Shown: in pieces, positions 1 through 13,100 of the stretch | Layout: the number at the start of each line of letters is the position of its first letter | Numbering within the stretch: the first letter of the stretch is position 1 | Assembly: GCA_051294375.1 (NCBI GenBank) | Contig: CM119267.1 | Coordinates: forward strand, 18,392,992 to 18,456,991 | Direction of reading: 5' to 3' | Length of the DNA stretch: 64,000 bases | DNA from: Paraspadella gotoi | Taxonomy: Eukaryota; Chaetognatha | Notes under the pieces: generated by a model | What the model was told of the DNA's origin: nothing | The model's input: only the letters and a program-made list of their open reading frames with translations | Database searches by the model: none | Position numbers and translations under genes: made by a program

Positions 1-57
1 TCCTCATGAACATTGAACAATGTCAATTTTTTCCTAAGAAAGTCTTTTGTCTCTCAC

Positions 58-568
58 CTTCGGGACATGAATGGTCTTTGGTCTGAAACTGAGGATTGGG
101 TTCCCGCGGGAGAGTGGCGCTTCCCAAGCTTCCGTCGATGTAATAAGCGCGGTAATGGTCGGCCACGTTGGAGGCCGAAGCGTTGATTTTTTTCGCCACG
201 TCTTCCCAATTGCCGAAACTGATAAGAGACGAGAGGCACAGTTTAAGGCTGAAATTCAACAAGACCCGCCATACTAAATATCATGTTCAAAATAAACCAA
301 CGGACCCGAAATGCTCGACAGTTTCAACGAGATCACACTCGTTGGTGGCCTGCCATTGGTTGGCCCCTTCGAAGATCGGAAAGGATCCGCGGTCGGCCAG
401 ACTATAGGCGTGCCCGCGCTTGTGGGAGCCCATCTCTGCTCCACACGCCAAGCACTTGAGGCAGAGAGGCAGATCTTCGCAAACAGCGCAGACGGCGCCG
501 ATGCCCAGAATCTCATCCTGGCAATAGGTGCAGAATACGCGCGGAGTCGATTCTGAAGGCGCCGCCAT
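58..568 (-). CDS. TADA2B: TADA2B-like SAGA adaptor (Ada2b), 5' part; runs off the left edge
   Basis: Transcriptional adaptor of the SAGA histone acetyltransferase complex, a nuclear coactivator. Two exons are visible: 568-306 and 218-58. The ATG at 568 has a good context (cgccATGG). Exon 1 encodes a ZZ zinc finger with the pairs CTYC, CAVC and CLKC followed by the H-x3-H stretch. It ends inside the SANT domain at EHFG. Exon 2 restores the frame (GG plus T) to give GFGNWEDVAKKI, then HYRAYYIDGSLG and a DHSCPEG motif typical of Ada2b rather than Ada2a. A good donor (AAG|GTGAGA) at 58/57 shows that the gene continues outside the window. The SWIRM and Ada2 C-terminal regions are therefore not seen. 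It is the last gene of the co-oriented block, 567 bp from the RNF17-like stop. Confidence 0.9.
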
Positions 569-1134
569 GGCGAATTGACAGTTTTGAAGATTAGACGAGA
601 AGTTAGCTACTTTTTTTCGTGGCACAAGGTTTTCGGTTAATGATTAATCGGGGTGAAGATCGCGCGGCTCCTTGGTCTCCCCGGACGCGACCTTCCTTTC
701 TATTATTAAAAAAAAAAACGAGGCATAGAAAAAAAATAGAATAAAGGTGTTATATATCAAATGAGCTACGGTCGACACAATCTCGCGCCGATCGTAATTG
801 AAAAAAAGCACATCTTTTAAATATCAATCTGAAGCTGAGCTAAGAATAACGAATCAAAAGAACAGAACATAGTAATGAAGTCATTGGAGATCGCTGTTAA
901 TGAATCTTGATTGTAACGAGAAAAACAAGTCAGTCAATCATTTTCGGTTACGTATCACAGGAATTCGCAAGATTAGGTTAATTTTTTTTCGTAAGGCCAT
1001 GAAGATTTTCCATGAGTTCGAATGTTTTCGCCTTAAATTCCACGATCAAAAATCTTCGGGGATCGATCGACTAGTTGAGTCTTTGTTGGAACTTATGAAG
1101 TCTTTGAGCGCAAATTCGTCACGACCTTCTCGTC
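569..1134. other. Intergenic, RNF17-like 3' side to TADA2B
   Basis: AT-rich with several A-runs. It must hold the RNF17-like 3' UTR and the TADA2B leader. No ORF, RNA gene or repeat is recognised. Confidence 0.6.
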
Positions 1135-4100
1135 TCATCGACAAATAGACCTAAAAAAATACTCGGTCCAGTTGGTATTGTTATTTTTAATATTGCAGCG
1201 TCTTTCAGCATTGAACCGCAAAGGTCGACAACAAACTCCTAATTCGTTCGAACAAATGCTTACTTGGGGTTCACCAGTTGGTGCCTTTTCGATCTTCTTC
1301 AAGACTCCGTGCAAACGACCACCCGTGAGAATTTTCGAGATGATTTCCAGATTAGGGTGATCCATTAACTTACTCATGTCCGCCAATTCCGCGGCCATCC
1401 CTTTAGTAGATCTCCTCCGGGGAATAAGCCCCTCTACGGGGAGGTGTCGAAGGTTGATCACTTTCACCTCATCCGAGTTTCCCCAGTCCACGAAAGCAAC
1501 CTGACGGAAAAAATAAACTGAAAATAGGCTTTTAAATAGGAAACAATAAAAAACTTACGATAGCCGAATCTTGATGCCCTGTCTGCGGAGGTTCGATGAT
1601 TTGACCGCGGTACCATAGACCATCTTGCTCCCAAAAAGCGGCGCAAACCATATTTCTGACGGGATTCTTCATGAACGGCCACGTATGGGCGTTAGTCTGC
1701 GAAAAAAAATTGTGCAATGTGCATGTTATAATTTATGCACGTTTATATCTTAATTATTTTTATTATTTTATTACTATTTTCTAACAATAATTTTAATGAA
1801 AAATAAATATATATTATATAAATATAATATATGTAAATAATATATAAAAATAAATGTATAAATAAATAAATATTTTTAATTAAATATGTTTAGGAATATG
1901 TCAATATCAATAAAACAAAAATAAATATTATTAATCTTAATTTATCAAATATATCACATATTTAATAAAAATAAGTTTTTAGACGTTTTCATAACATTTA
2001 AATAGAGATTCTTAGTGGGAAGTACAAGTGCATTTATTTTTTTGCTAATATTTTTATTCACATAGCGGAATCAATCAGAGAGAAGTAGAGAAAGAGAGAG
2101 ATTGGCTGATTTTTAATTAGGTCATTTGAAGCGGAGAGAATACGAGCGATTGTCAAAAACAAGAAATATATTTTCGGAACGAAAATTATATGACACGGAA
2201 GAAAAAGCAAATCAACGAATTGATCTTCCCCGGAATTCCGAGAGAGGGAGGAATGAGAGAGGGAAAGAAGAGGAGAAAGAGAGAGAGAACAAAAGACTCG
2301 CTGCAGCCCCCCCAGTGGTGCGCCTGAAGGCGTGGCACGCAACACAGTAAGAGTCAAAAAGGTGAAAAGTCATCTTGCTGAATGAAGGCCGGAGGATGAA
2401 AGTGCGGAAGGTTGGCGGGGGCTTGGGCTGTCGGAGCCTGCGGGCGACCTCTGGCGCGCGTGGCCGCCAACTGGACTTCTACGGAAGGGTCCACTACGCA
2501 GGGCTTCAATCGATCAACGGAGACGTCGTCCTCCGCGGTGCCCAAGGCGATACGGAACGTCTTGTCGCCGGGGCGGACAACTCGGAATGGGCCATCATAC
2601 GGTGGCTGCAGTGGGCCGCGATGCGCGCTCATGGCGGACAAAGACGAAACGGGAGTTTTGCAGTTGAGGCGGAACGTAGGAGGAACGTGCCCCGTGGCGG
2701 GTCCCGGGAACAGGGCGGAGGAGGGCGACGTCATTACGGAGATTGCGAAGGAATTGTGCGGTATCAGCGCCTCCAGTGGGAGGCGCCACGAAGTCACCCG
2801 GCAGAGTGAGGGTGTCGCATAAACGAGTTCTGCGACGGAGGCGTTGAGGTCGTCCTTCGGAGTTGTTTCGGAGGCCCAAGAGGACCCACGGTAACTGGTC
2901 CATCCAGTTGCTGTCTTTAAGGCGTGCGCGAAGGGCGGTTTTAAGGTCGCGGTGGATGCGTTCCACGATCCCGTTGGATTGCGGGTGAAAGGCCGTGGTG
3001 TGGATGATTTGGGTCCCAAGCAGCTCGCCGAGTTGCGACATACAGCTGAGGTGAACTGGGCACCGCGATCCGAAGTCATCCGTGCCGGGACCCCGAAACG
3101 GCTGATCCAAGATGAAAGGAGGGCGCGAAGCAAGAGTCATCGCCGACGTATCGGGAACGGGGATGACTTCCGGCCATCGTGTGAAGCGGTCGACGATGGT
3201 GAAGATATGGGCGTGGCCCCGAGACATCGGGAGCGGCCTCTACGACGTCAACATGGATTGGAAACGCTTCTCTGGCGAGGTAAGGTTTGCAGGGGCGCCG
3301 CGGTATGCCGATCGATCTTAGCCCGCTGACAAGCGTGCAGCGCGGGTCCAGGCGGCGACATCTTTGCATACAGAGGCCAGAACGTAGCGACGTGTGACGA
3401 GGCGTTTGGAAGCATTAATGCCGGGGTGTGTATAATGCCATGAACAGTGTCGAACATCTTTCGCCGCCAGGAGAAGAAGGAGACGAGTGCGCCTCTGCAC
3501 CCCAGTCGAAACGTCGCACAAAGACAGTGAGTGGCGGACCTATTGCGACGTCTTGCAGGCGCAGCCCGGTTGTCGGATTCCGAGGGATCGACGGTGTGTA
3601 AGCTCATGCATCAGTGATCCGTGTCTGGTCACCAGCAAGAGCAGAGAAGTCAACGCCGGAGGCGACAGATATGCAGATACATATGCGCGAGAGAGTATCA
3701 GCTACGACGTTCCTCTTGCCTTCGATGTGCCGAATGTCCGTCGTGAACTCGGCAATGGCGCTGAGTTGTCGGCGTTGGCGGTCGTTCCATGGGTCCTTCA
3801 CCATGGAGAGGGACGGTACGAGAGAGTTCTGGTCCGTGAAAAGGGTGAAGGGGCGCCCATAGAGGAAGTGCCGAAAATGCCGAGTCGCGAGATGGGCGCC
3901 GAGTAGTTCGCGGTCATACGCTGAACGGGACGCCTCCGATGCCGTCAACTTGCGGCTGAAAAAGGCGAGCGGACCCAGTTGCCATCGATGTTCTGTTCCA
4001 GGACTCCTCCAACAGCCACGTTGGAGGCGTCAACGGTGAGGGCCGTCGTTGCGCCCTCGACGGTGGGCAAGGAGTGCCGCTGATGAAAGGGCTTCCTTGG

Positions 4101-7100
4101 CGGCGTCAAAGGCAGCGATATTTATGTCCGACCATTGAAGGATGCCCTTCTTCTGCTTGGCGAGGTTGGAGGGGCGCAAGTACGTGCGCGGCGTGAGGGA
4201 TGAAACGATGGTAGAAGTTAATCATACCTAGAAAGCGCAACAAACCGGGAACGTCAGTGGGGCGTGGAAAGCGATGGATGGCGTCGACTTTGTCCGGGAG
4301 CGTCGTGATCCATAGCTGCGTGACGCGATGACCCAAGAAGTCGACGGAGGCTGCCCCGAAAACGCATTTGGCCTTGTTGACAACTAGGCCGTGCTCCTCT
4401 AAGCGGTCGAAGAGTAGAGCGAGGTGGCGCCGGTGTTCGTCTTTACTGGCGCTGGCGACGAGTATGTCGTCCAAGTAGACGAAGACGAAATCAAACCCGC
4501 GGCAGACGTAGTCCATAAGGCGTTGGAACGTCTGTCCGGCGTTCTTTAGTCCAAATGGCATGCGCGGAAACTCCCAAAGCCCGAAAGGTGTCGCGACGGC
4601 AGTCTTTTTAATGTCTTCCGTGCCACCGGGATCTGGTGGTAGCCCTTCACCAGATCGATTTTGGAGAAAATCGTCTTACCCGCAAGGTTGGCCGTGAAAT
4701 CTTGTAGGCGTGGAATTGGATAACGATCATCGTCTGAGGCGCAGTTGAGTCGACGGAAGTCGCCACAGGGGCGCACGCTGCCGTCCGGCTTAGGAGCGAC
4801 GTGGAGCGGCGACGCCAAGGGCTGTGGAGCGGCGCACGATGCCCGCTGCCTCCATAGCCTCGAATTCCTTTTTCGCTTGAGCCAACTTTTCGGGAGAAAG
4901 GCGGCGCGGGCGTGCGAAGACCGGTGGACCGGAAGTGACGATGTGGTGATAAACGCCGTGCTTTGGCGTAGTGCTGTCGAAGGTGGGCGTGGTCAACGCC
5001 GGACGATCGAGGAGGAGCTGCTCAAACTCGTTTGAGACGTTGGCGATGATCCGCGTAGGAACGTTGGACGACATCTGCGCGCGGATGGATTCAAAGGTAG
5101 CGGCGTCGATGAGGCGCTTGTTCCCGAGATCCACCAATAATCCGTGCTGGCGGAGAAAATCGGCTCCGAGAATCGGGCGGACGACGTCCGCAACGACGAA
5201 GCGACCGGTGAGGCGTTTGGACGTGAGCCTCAGAGTCATAGTTCGGGCGCCGTAAGAACGGATCCGCCGTCCGTCAGCGGCGTTGAGGGGTGGGGACGAC
5301 TCGGCGTTCCAACGCCGGTCGTAAGGTGAGGGCGGAAGAGGCTCACTTCCGCGCCTGTATCCACAAGAAACTCGAGTCCGGAGTCGTAGTCGTGAACAGA
5401 GAGAAGAGGCGTGCCGTTGCCGACCGTGCTCACTGCGGGCGGGCGGCCGAGGCGTTTCCCGACGCCAAAGAGCATGGTAGGCGGCAACTACGAGCGCGGG
5501 CGCCGAATTCCGCGTGATAACGGCAAAAACGCGATCGTCCGGGCCATCGGCGGCGAAATCCCTTTTAGCGGCATCGGCGCCTTTGATGCGGTGCCGGCGG
5601 TTCCCTTGATCTTTCGGTTGCCGCCTCTCCGACGGCGGGAGTCGAAAGCGGCAGCTGCGAGCAGCGGGTCCGCCGCGTCGGGAGCTGCGGTGCTGCGGGC
5701 GAGCCCGGGCTGTGCCGGTCTGTAGAGATAACGGAAATGGGCGACGGGCCGCGCTGATTCGCGTCGTTTGACGGCGGTCACCGCTTCGTCGATGTCCGTC
5801 GGGGAAAAAGAGGAGAGAAACTCTTCGTGTGCGCCGCCTGCGTAGCTGTGAACGAAGACGGCGGTCGCGATCTGATCGAGTGAAAGTGAGGCAATATCGC
5901 GCTTGATTTTCGCGGCGTAATCGTCGGCGTTTTCGCCGCGATCGCCGCCGTAGAGGAGGGATGAGGCGACTCGATGTTTTCCGGCGTGTAACGGCGTCGG
6001 ATCTCCGCGACAATCTGTTCGTAAGGTCGTTCGGACGGGCGTTCGAGCGCGACGGGCCCGAGGCGAGTCAGTTGGCGCGATGTCAACTTGGCGATGAGAT
6101 GAAAGTATTTCGTAACTGAAGAGGAAATTCGCCGAATCGCGAAGATCGCCTCGCATCGCTGTATCCAAGCGATGGGCGACTCTTCGTCCCAGTCCGGTAG
6201 AGAGACGTTGATGTGGCCGACATTCGCGTCGAATTCCGAGTCGGTTGCGTGTTCGTTAGGGTAGGACGTAGCCATTAGTCGTTGAGCGTCGAGGATCAAC
6301 AATGAAGCGGAGAGAATACGAGCGAATGTCAAAAACAAGAAATATATTTTCGGAACGAAAATTATATGACACGGAGCAAAAAGCAAATCAACGAATCTGA
6401 TCTTCCCCGAATTCCGAGAGAGGGAGGAATGAGAGAGGGAAAGAAGAGGAGAAGAGAGATAGAACAAAGACTCGCTGCATCATAATGCTGAACCAGAAAA
6501 ATGGCTAAGCCCTGGCCACCCCGATCCCGCACATCATCTTTTTTTATATTAAGAAGTTGAGATAATTTTTTAGGAGGGCATTCCAAGGGTCTGTCTTGAC
6601 TTAGTTTCCACAAAGACTATTTAAATATTAAATAACATGTGCATGCGATGTCCTTACTTTTTCCTAACATTCAGAAAATAGATTTCTGTTTACCATAAAA
6701 ATATTAATTAGCTAATACTATTATTAAATATATTATATTTTGTACATTTTTATATTAGTAATCACTTAAGAAGTTAATAATATTAATTTATATCTTAAAA
6801 AGATTCATGACAGTTTGCCATCTACAATGTCCAATTTAAAAAAAAAAAAAAAACACAAAATAAAAAAAAAACCAATAACCCACTTCCGAAAAAACCCAGA
6901 GGGCTGGGTGTTTAAAAAAAACAAAAAAAACAAATTATTGCCAACCCATATTGGCAATAATTTGTTGTTTTTTTTTTTGACTAATTGTTACCTGCATAAA
7001 CTTTTCGTAATTAATTGACTCGCGGCATTCTCTCTTCTTTTCAACGAGGACTGGGATCTCGTCGTACTGCGGATGATCGATGTCGTAGTGATAATAAAAA

Positions 7101-10100
7101 CCGTCGACGCCCCAAACTTGAATCTTGTAATAAAAGTCGACGCCGTCCGGGGCTGTCATGCGCATGAACCGCTCGGACGTCTTCTTTGCGAATCCTAAAA
7201 CGTGAAGGTAATGTAAAGCAATCTATCCACAATTTTTTTTTCCAAGTGCACTCACCTTCTGTTACCACGCCCGGTGTCTTTTTAACGCGCGCTTCGCGTA
7301 AATGATCTGAAGTAGCGACTTCTCCCAGATTGCCCCTGTGCAATCTTCCGGACGAGGCATTTGACGAGCAACTGGATAAACTGGCTTGGCTCTGGCTACG
7401 AGGAATCCCGGTCGATGGTGGAGGGCGATCTTCGATCATCTCGGCATAGTTCGACCAAACCATCATGCTGTGTAAGAGAATGTTGGTAGGTTTTTAGAGC
7501 TTATTAGTTTCTCCTCGTCATTCTGAGACTCCGCACTTACATTCCAAGCTCAGGAACGTTCCCCGCCGCTGCGACGCTGCCTGATTCGTCCTCGCGCTGG
7601 CATCGATCGATCAATAAGACTCCCTCCTCGTCGATAATTGGTAATCCGTTCGGGCCGTAAGTCAAACGACACCAGACAGTATGACCGACCAATAGATTAT
7701 GAATGTAGCTGATGGCATCAGCCGAATACGACTTTGTTCCTGGAAACACAATCGGACCGAGACAACTTGTTATATAAATAAAAGAAAATCTTATTAAAAT
7801 GTTTAAACCATAAAGTAACCTTTCAGGGGTCGTACGTGGGAGAGACGCATTTCCACAGCCATTTGAGGAAGTTCTTCTAGAGTTGGGTTAATTTTCGTAC
7901 GAATCTGATGAGAAGAAAGCAAACTAACTTTCCCGCGCTAAACCGCCACCACAATTAATAGCCTGGGATTAAATGCAATTGAAATGCAATTTCAATGTCT
8001 CACTTTATGCGGAAGAACTCGTTCCGTGTTGCCAAACTCTATAAAGGTGACGTCGATCTTGAGAACGCCGCCGTCGTCGACGATCTGGAAGACGCGGCCG
8101 CGGTACCACTTATCGTCGTCCTCCTGGTCGTATTGAGCCATAACCGCCTGACCGACCTTCAATTCCCCACCCAAATCGACTGGCTCTTGGTCGATGAAGA
8201 AAGCTTGGGTTTTGAGGGTCATCTCGTGGATGACGTTGTCGTCGTAAATCTGAAAAAGAATTTAAGTTTGATAACTAATACGTATATTAATGCATTTTAA
8301 AGCAAAGTGTACCCACCTCCGAGGGTGTGGCCCAAATGACGGCCCTTTCATCAACGTAAGTCACGAAGGCTGAGAACACGTGTTCGTTTTCGAAGAGCCG
8401 CGACCTTTCGGGGGTGAGGAAAAGTTTCCAACGCGGAAACTCGTGGGATCGATCGCGAACAATATCCGCTTTCGTCGACAATTCGGTCGACGTCGCCGCT
8501 GCAGCTTCGATGGCAACCGCCCACTGCGACGCAAAGTCTGTCGTCGGTAATGGTGGTTCGGCGGCTGGTACCGGGGAAGAAACTCGTTCCGGGGTGGGGT
8601 CATGAAGGGAAGGCACGGAGGAGGAAGGCTTTAGCTCGGGAATCTCGTCAGTCTCGGGCGACGTGTCTTCAGACCTTAGATCCACGGGGAACGTTTTTGA
8701 CGAAAGCGGCTTCGGCTTCGTCGCCACCTCAAGTATCGTCGGCGGAAAGGCCACCAGATCAGGGACAGAAGAAACACATCTCATCGCCTGGTGGGCCGAG
8801 TCTTCCGTCGGATCAAGGGTCGGCGGCGCTGTCTCTAACTTTGGGACATTAGCTGGCGAGGGAATACGCGCGGGGCTCGGCAATGCGCTGTCGTCCGTCC
8901 CAAGAAACCTCGGTGGGTTTTTGAACGCCAAACCCTAACCGATATTTTAATTTCAATAGTCGACCAAAAAAAAACAAACAAAAAAAAACAATAAAAAATC
9001 TTTTTTGAGTAAGGACTAACTTTCTCGATTAGTAATTCGGCCACGTCTTCGTAAGTCATCTTCGCCGGCTCCAAAGCAGTTTCCGATTCAACGTTTTTTA
9101 TGTAAAGCTGAATGGCGAAACGATTGGGCGCCGTTTCTACAAACTTGGTAAAACAAGTCTCGTGTTTGGTGACTAGATCATGAAATTCTTCGCAGGCAAC
9201 CTGAAATAGAGATGGTCAAAATATGACAAATATAATATCAAAATGCATTTAGACTTAACTTAATTTTTAACGTTTAACGTTTTAAAAATCGTTATTTCGT
9301 CTCGACTCATCCACCTCTGCCTTGTTCTCCTCTTCATTTTCATTTTTCTTTTTTTGTAGAAGCAAAAATTCTTTTTTTTTCGTTTCTCATTGTATCTTCG
9401 AAAACAAGTCACTTAGTTGATTGTAACCTTTTCAGTCACAAGTGTACCATTTAATCTTACTTTAACGAAAGATAAATAGACATACTGACCAAAAAGTGAC
9501 TGAAGTCTAAATATCATAAAAAGCATTACTGCATTACTAATATATTTTATGAATCTCATGACTTTGTCTGGAACAGCGAACAAAAAAACAACCTGCGACC
9601 AAGAAGAACCGCCGGACGGATAAGCGTTGAGCAAGTGGCTTTCAAGCGCGAATGCGTTGGTCGTTTTGAACTCGTCCGATTTGAATTCGCGAAGATCCTT
9701 TTCTTTGACCACTTTGTCTTTGCCAGTGTCGAGGAGGTTTACCCTGACCTTTTTGCCGGGCAACGCCTCCAAAATGGTGACTCGGCACCACTTGTCCAGA
9801 TTGTTGTACTCTTGAAAAATAATGTGGGCGGCGCAACTGACTCCGACCGCCCAATCCCTGAAGGGCTCATCCATCCCGTCGCACTCTTTCTTCAAGCGCT
9901 TTTCCATTTGCTTTAGATCGTCTTTGGCTTTGGAAATTTGAATGTAGAATTTGTCTGTGAAAAAAAAAAGATTTGTAAGCACTATGCGGCGGAAGAACAA
10001 AGCTATCCGAGTAAGCAATGTACCGGGCCTTAGAGCGTGACTGATAGTGATGGACTGACGTTGATCTTTGGTAGTCTTCCTGACGCCCGCGGGCAAATCT

Positions 10101-13100
10101 CCGTTTTTTTCTTTTTCCTTCTCCTTTCCCTTTTCCTTTTTTCGCTTTTCAGCCCTTTCCTCCTTCGATCGCGACTTTCGATGCTGGGCGGGAGAGTTTT
10201 CGGAATCCGATCGAGGCTCTGGAGACTTGGATCGACGGGGAACTGACGAAAGAAAAAGAGTAAAGCCAAAGGAACGCTAAAAATTAAATCCTTAAGAAAA
10301 AAATCTTAAAAGTATAGTGATGCGATAATAACCAAATATTGATACAATGATAACAAAAGATTAAAATCATTCATGGATGCGATGAGTCATTCATTGACGC
10401 GATGATAATCATTCATTGACACGATGATAATCATGATTTGCAACGATGATAATCANNNNNNNNNNNNNNNNNNNNNNNNNNNNNNNNNNNNNNNNNNNNN
10501 NNNNNNNNNNNNNNNNNNNNNNNNNNNNNNNNNNNNNNNNNNNNNNNNNNNNNNNNNNNNNNNNNNNNNNNNNNNNNNNNNNNNNNNNNNNNNNNNNNNN
10601 NNNNNNNNNNNNNNNNNNNNNNNNNNNNNNNNNNNNNNNNNNNNNNNNNNNNNNNNNNNNNNNNNNNNNNNNNNNNNNNNNNNNNNNNNNNNNNNNNNNN
10701 NNNNNNNNNNNNNNNNNNNNNNNNNNNNNNNNNNNNNNNNNNNNNNNNNNNNNNNNNNNNAACGCTAAAAATTAAATCCTTAAGAAAAAAATCTTAAAAG
10801 TATAGTGATGCGATAATAACCAAATATTGATACAATGATAACAAAAGATTAAAATCATTCATGGATGCGATGAGTCATTCATTGACGCGATGATAATCAT
10901 TCATTGACACGATGATAATCATTCATTGACACGATGATAATCATTCATTGACACGATGATAATCATTCATTGACACGATGATAATCATTCATTGACACGA
11001 TGATAATCATTCATTGACACGATGATAATCATTCATTGACACGATGATAATCATTCATTGACACGATGATAATCATTCATTGACACGATGATAATCATTC
11101 ATTGACACGATGATAGTCATTCATTGACACGATGATAGTCATTCATCGTAAATAAACATGAGTGTTTAAGTGAGAGAGAGAAAGAAAGAGAGAAAAAGAG
11201 AAAAAAAGTAAAAGAGAAGCTGGACAACCGCTGGACAGCCGCTGCAGAGCGGTCTCGTTTTTAGACGAATCAAAAGAGGCAGCGATGAAAAAAAAGAGCG
11301 ACATATATTTAAAATGTAATAGTAATTTATAATAGTTTTTATATGAAATATGTGATGATGATGAGAAGCTTTGGTTACACACTTTTACAATTTCCAATTA
11401 TAAAAAAGGGTGACGACGACGGCACAAAGAAGCAATTCTAAACAATTATATCGCCAAGACGGGCTTCAGCCCGTCTGGCGAGATAAAACCTTCTTCCACG
11501 TCGGCGACAAATCGTTTCAGGTCGTCGCCGCCCTCCATCGCCGCCTTTACGGCCTCGTCTACTCGGTTCACGCGACGAGATCGCAACTGGACGATGTGTG
11601 GGTCGCCGGGCTGTCTCGGCGAAGAAACGATCGTTCCGTCAAAAATACTCTCCGGCAAAAGGGTCAACTGTAAGTTGAAAATTTGTATATATTTTTACTA
11701 CTCAGTTCAATTGATAAGGTCCGCCAAAGTAAGAATTGCTCTCGCTCACGTCGTTAATGCGTTCTAACGCCCTTTTTCCCAATTCTAGATTCGTTTCGTC
11801 GTAGTCGCAAATGTCGGCGCACGGCAGCGAGCATTTAATCGCCAACGGCGTCATCACTAAGAAATCGTCCAAAAGCTTTTTAACGTTCCAAATGCTAGTC
11901 TTCTGCCGATTTCCGTAGTCGACGAACTCGACCTCGACAGTTCGTTTGCCAATGATCTTTAAAAAAATGTAAAACGATAAAACACTTCCATCAAACGCAG
12001 AAGACGAGGAAGCAGAACTTTTCAGCCCGTAAAGAAAAAGGCCTAACCTCTTTGACGAGGGCACGATACCAAAATTCGTCCGCGTTAAACTTTGCGGCGC
12101 AAACCATGCCGGGTTGAGGACAGAAAAGCGTGTAGAATTCGGTAAAGTCCGAACTGTACACTTGCTGCAGCTGCCTCATCATGTCTTGCAAATGAGTGAT
12201 TTTACTAAAAAAAAATGAAGAGAATCGATATTTTCTGTTGAGAGGGTGAGAACAGGGAAGGCGAGAGTCATTACGATTAACGTTTACTTGGACGGGCTGA
12301 ATTGAACGTAAAACTCTTTAGGCGATTCAATGTGTGAAACATAAGTCTCGACAGTGACGTTGATTGGTGGGACTTCTGAACGCAGGTAGCGCCGCGAGTC
12401 GTGGATTGGGACAATGCTCTCCGGAGCTGCTCAAGAGAGGAGGGTCAGGATTAAGAGGCTTAATGCGCGGAAAACAACTTTTTTTTTAAATAACCCAGCA
12501 CTGACCCGAAAGATTGGAAGTAAAAACGGCGAATTCTAGAAATACAAGAGCGTCACGAACCGAGAGCGGTGCTTCCAAATTGATATCCGTCGAGTGGGCT
12601 TGATGCAGGTCGACCTAAAATTAAAAATAATTAGTTAGAAATTAGAGCTTGGATTGGATTTAAATCAAATCGACGAACCAAGTGATACCATACCTGCCAT
12701 ATCCCATCGATTTTTTCTCTGACAGACATAAGAAGTCGCTTGTCTCTAACCATATCGTGAAACTTGTTCAATGCTTCGTGACTGAAAAAGACAATTGCAA
12801 AAACTCGTAACAATGACGGTTGATTGTGAATCCCTTACTAAACTCTTACCTAAAAGCGGAAGCTCTCTTTGGCGGAGATATTCCGTGCAATCCACAGCAG
12901 AAAGCCTTTTCGGGAATGTTTTTAAACTTGCTAGGAAGTTCGCGGAACCAGGTGATGGGAATTCTTTCCACATTACCAAAGTCAATAAATAAGGCTTCCG
13001 CCCAATGAACTGGGGAACTGTCGGGAACGTCTGCGACCCGGCAAATCGAAGTGTTCATTGCATGCAGCAATAAAACAACGCGAAATTTCATTATAGCTTA

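Larger units (their letters stand above)
2127..6479 (-). mobile_element. Decayed Ty3/gypsy LTR retrotransposon inside an RNF17-like intron
   Basis: A 4.35-kb element lies in the intron between exons ending at 6992 and starting at 1696, in the same orientation as the host gene. Near-identical short LTRs flank it (2127-2305 and 6303-6479); read on the minus strand they begin TGCAGCG and end CTTCA (TG...CA). The flanks tcatt (2122-2126) and tcata (6480-6484) look like a slightly decayed 5-bp target duplication. A purine run (tgggggggc) directly precedes the 3' LTR, as expected for a polypurine tract. Gag, protease, reverse transcriptase, RNase H and integrase are recognisable in order but broken by several frameshifts. 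No envelope gene is present. The order RT-RH-IN is that of Ty3/gypsy rather than copia. Confidence 0.92.

Noticed and set aside
900-1148. 82-codon plus-strand open frame
   Set aside because: AT-rich, without motifs, and overlapping the RNF17-like 3' end.
2127-6479. Endogenous retrovirus (errantivirus) with envelope
   Set aside because: No open frame between integrase and the 3' LTR has signal-peptide or fusion features, and the space there is too small.
10424-10775. Open frames of about 110 codons on the plus strand
   Set aside because: They consist almost entirely of N from the assembly gap.
10876-11150. Regular 22-bp repeats resembling a CRISPR array
   Set aside because: There are no spacers, units are head-to-tail, and the DNA is animal. 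It is a minisatellite.
11446-11667. Stop at 11446 as the end of one Tudor gene, with a second gene beginning near 10242
   Set aside because: Exon phases join exactly (G plus TT) across this intron, the downstream part has no start codon or leader, and the combined RING/B-box/five-Tudor protein matches a known family.
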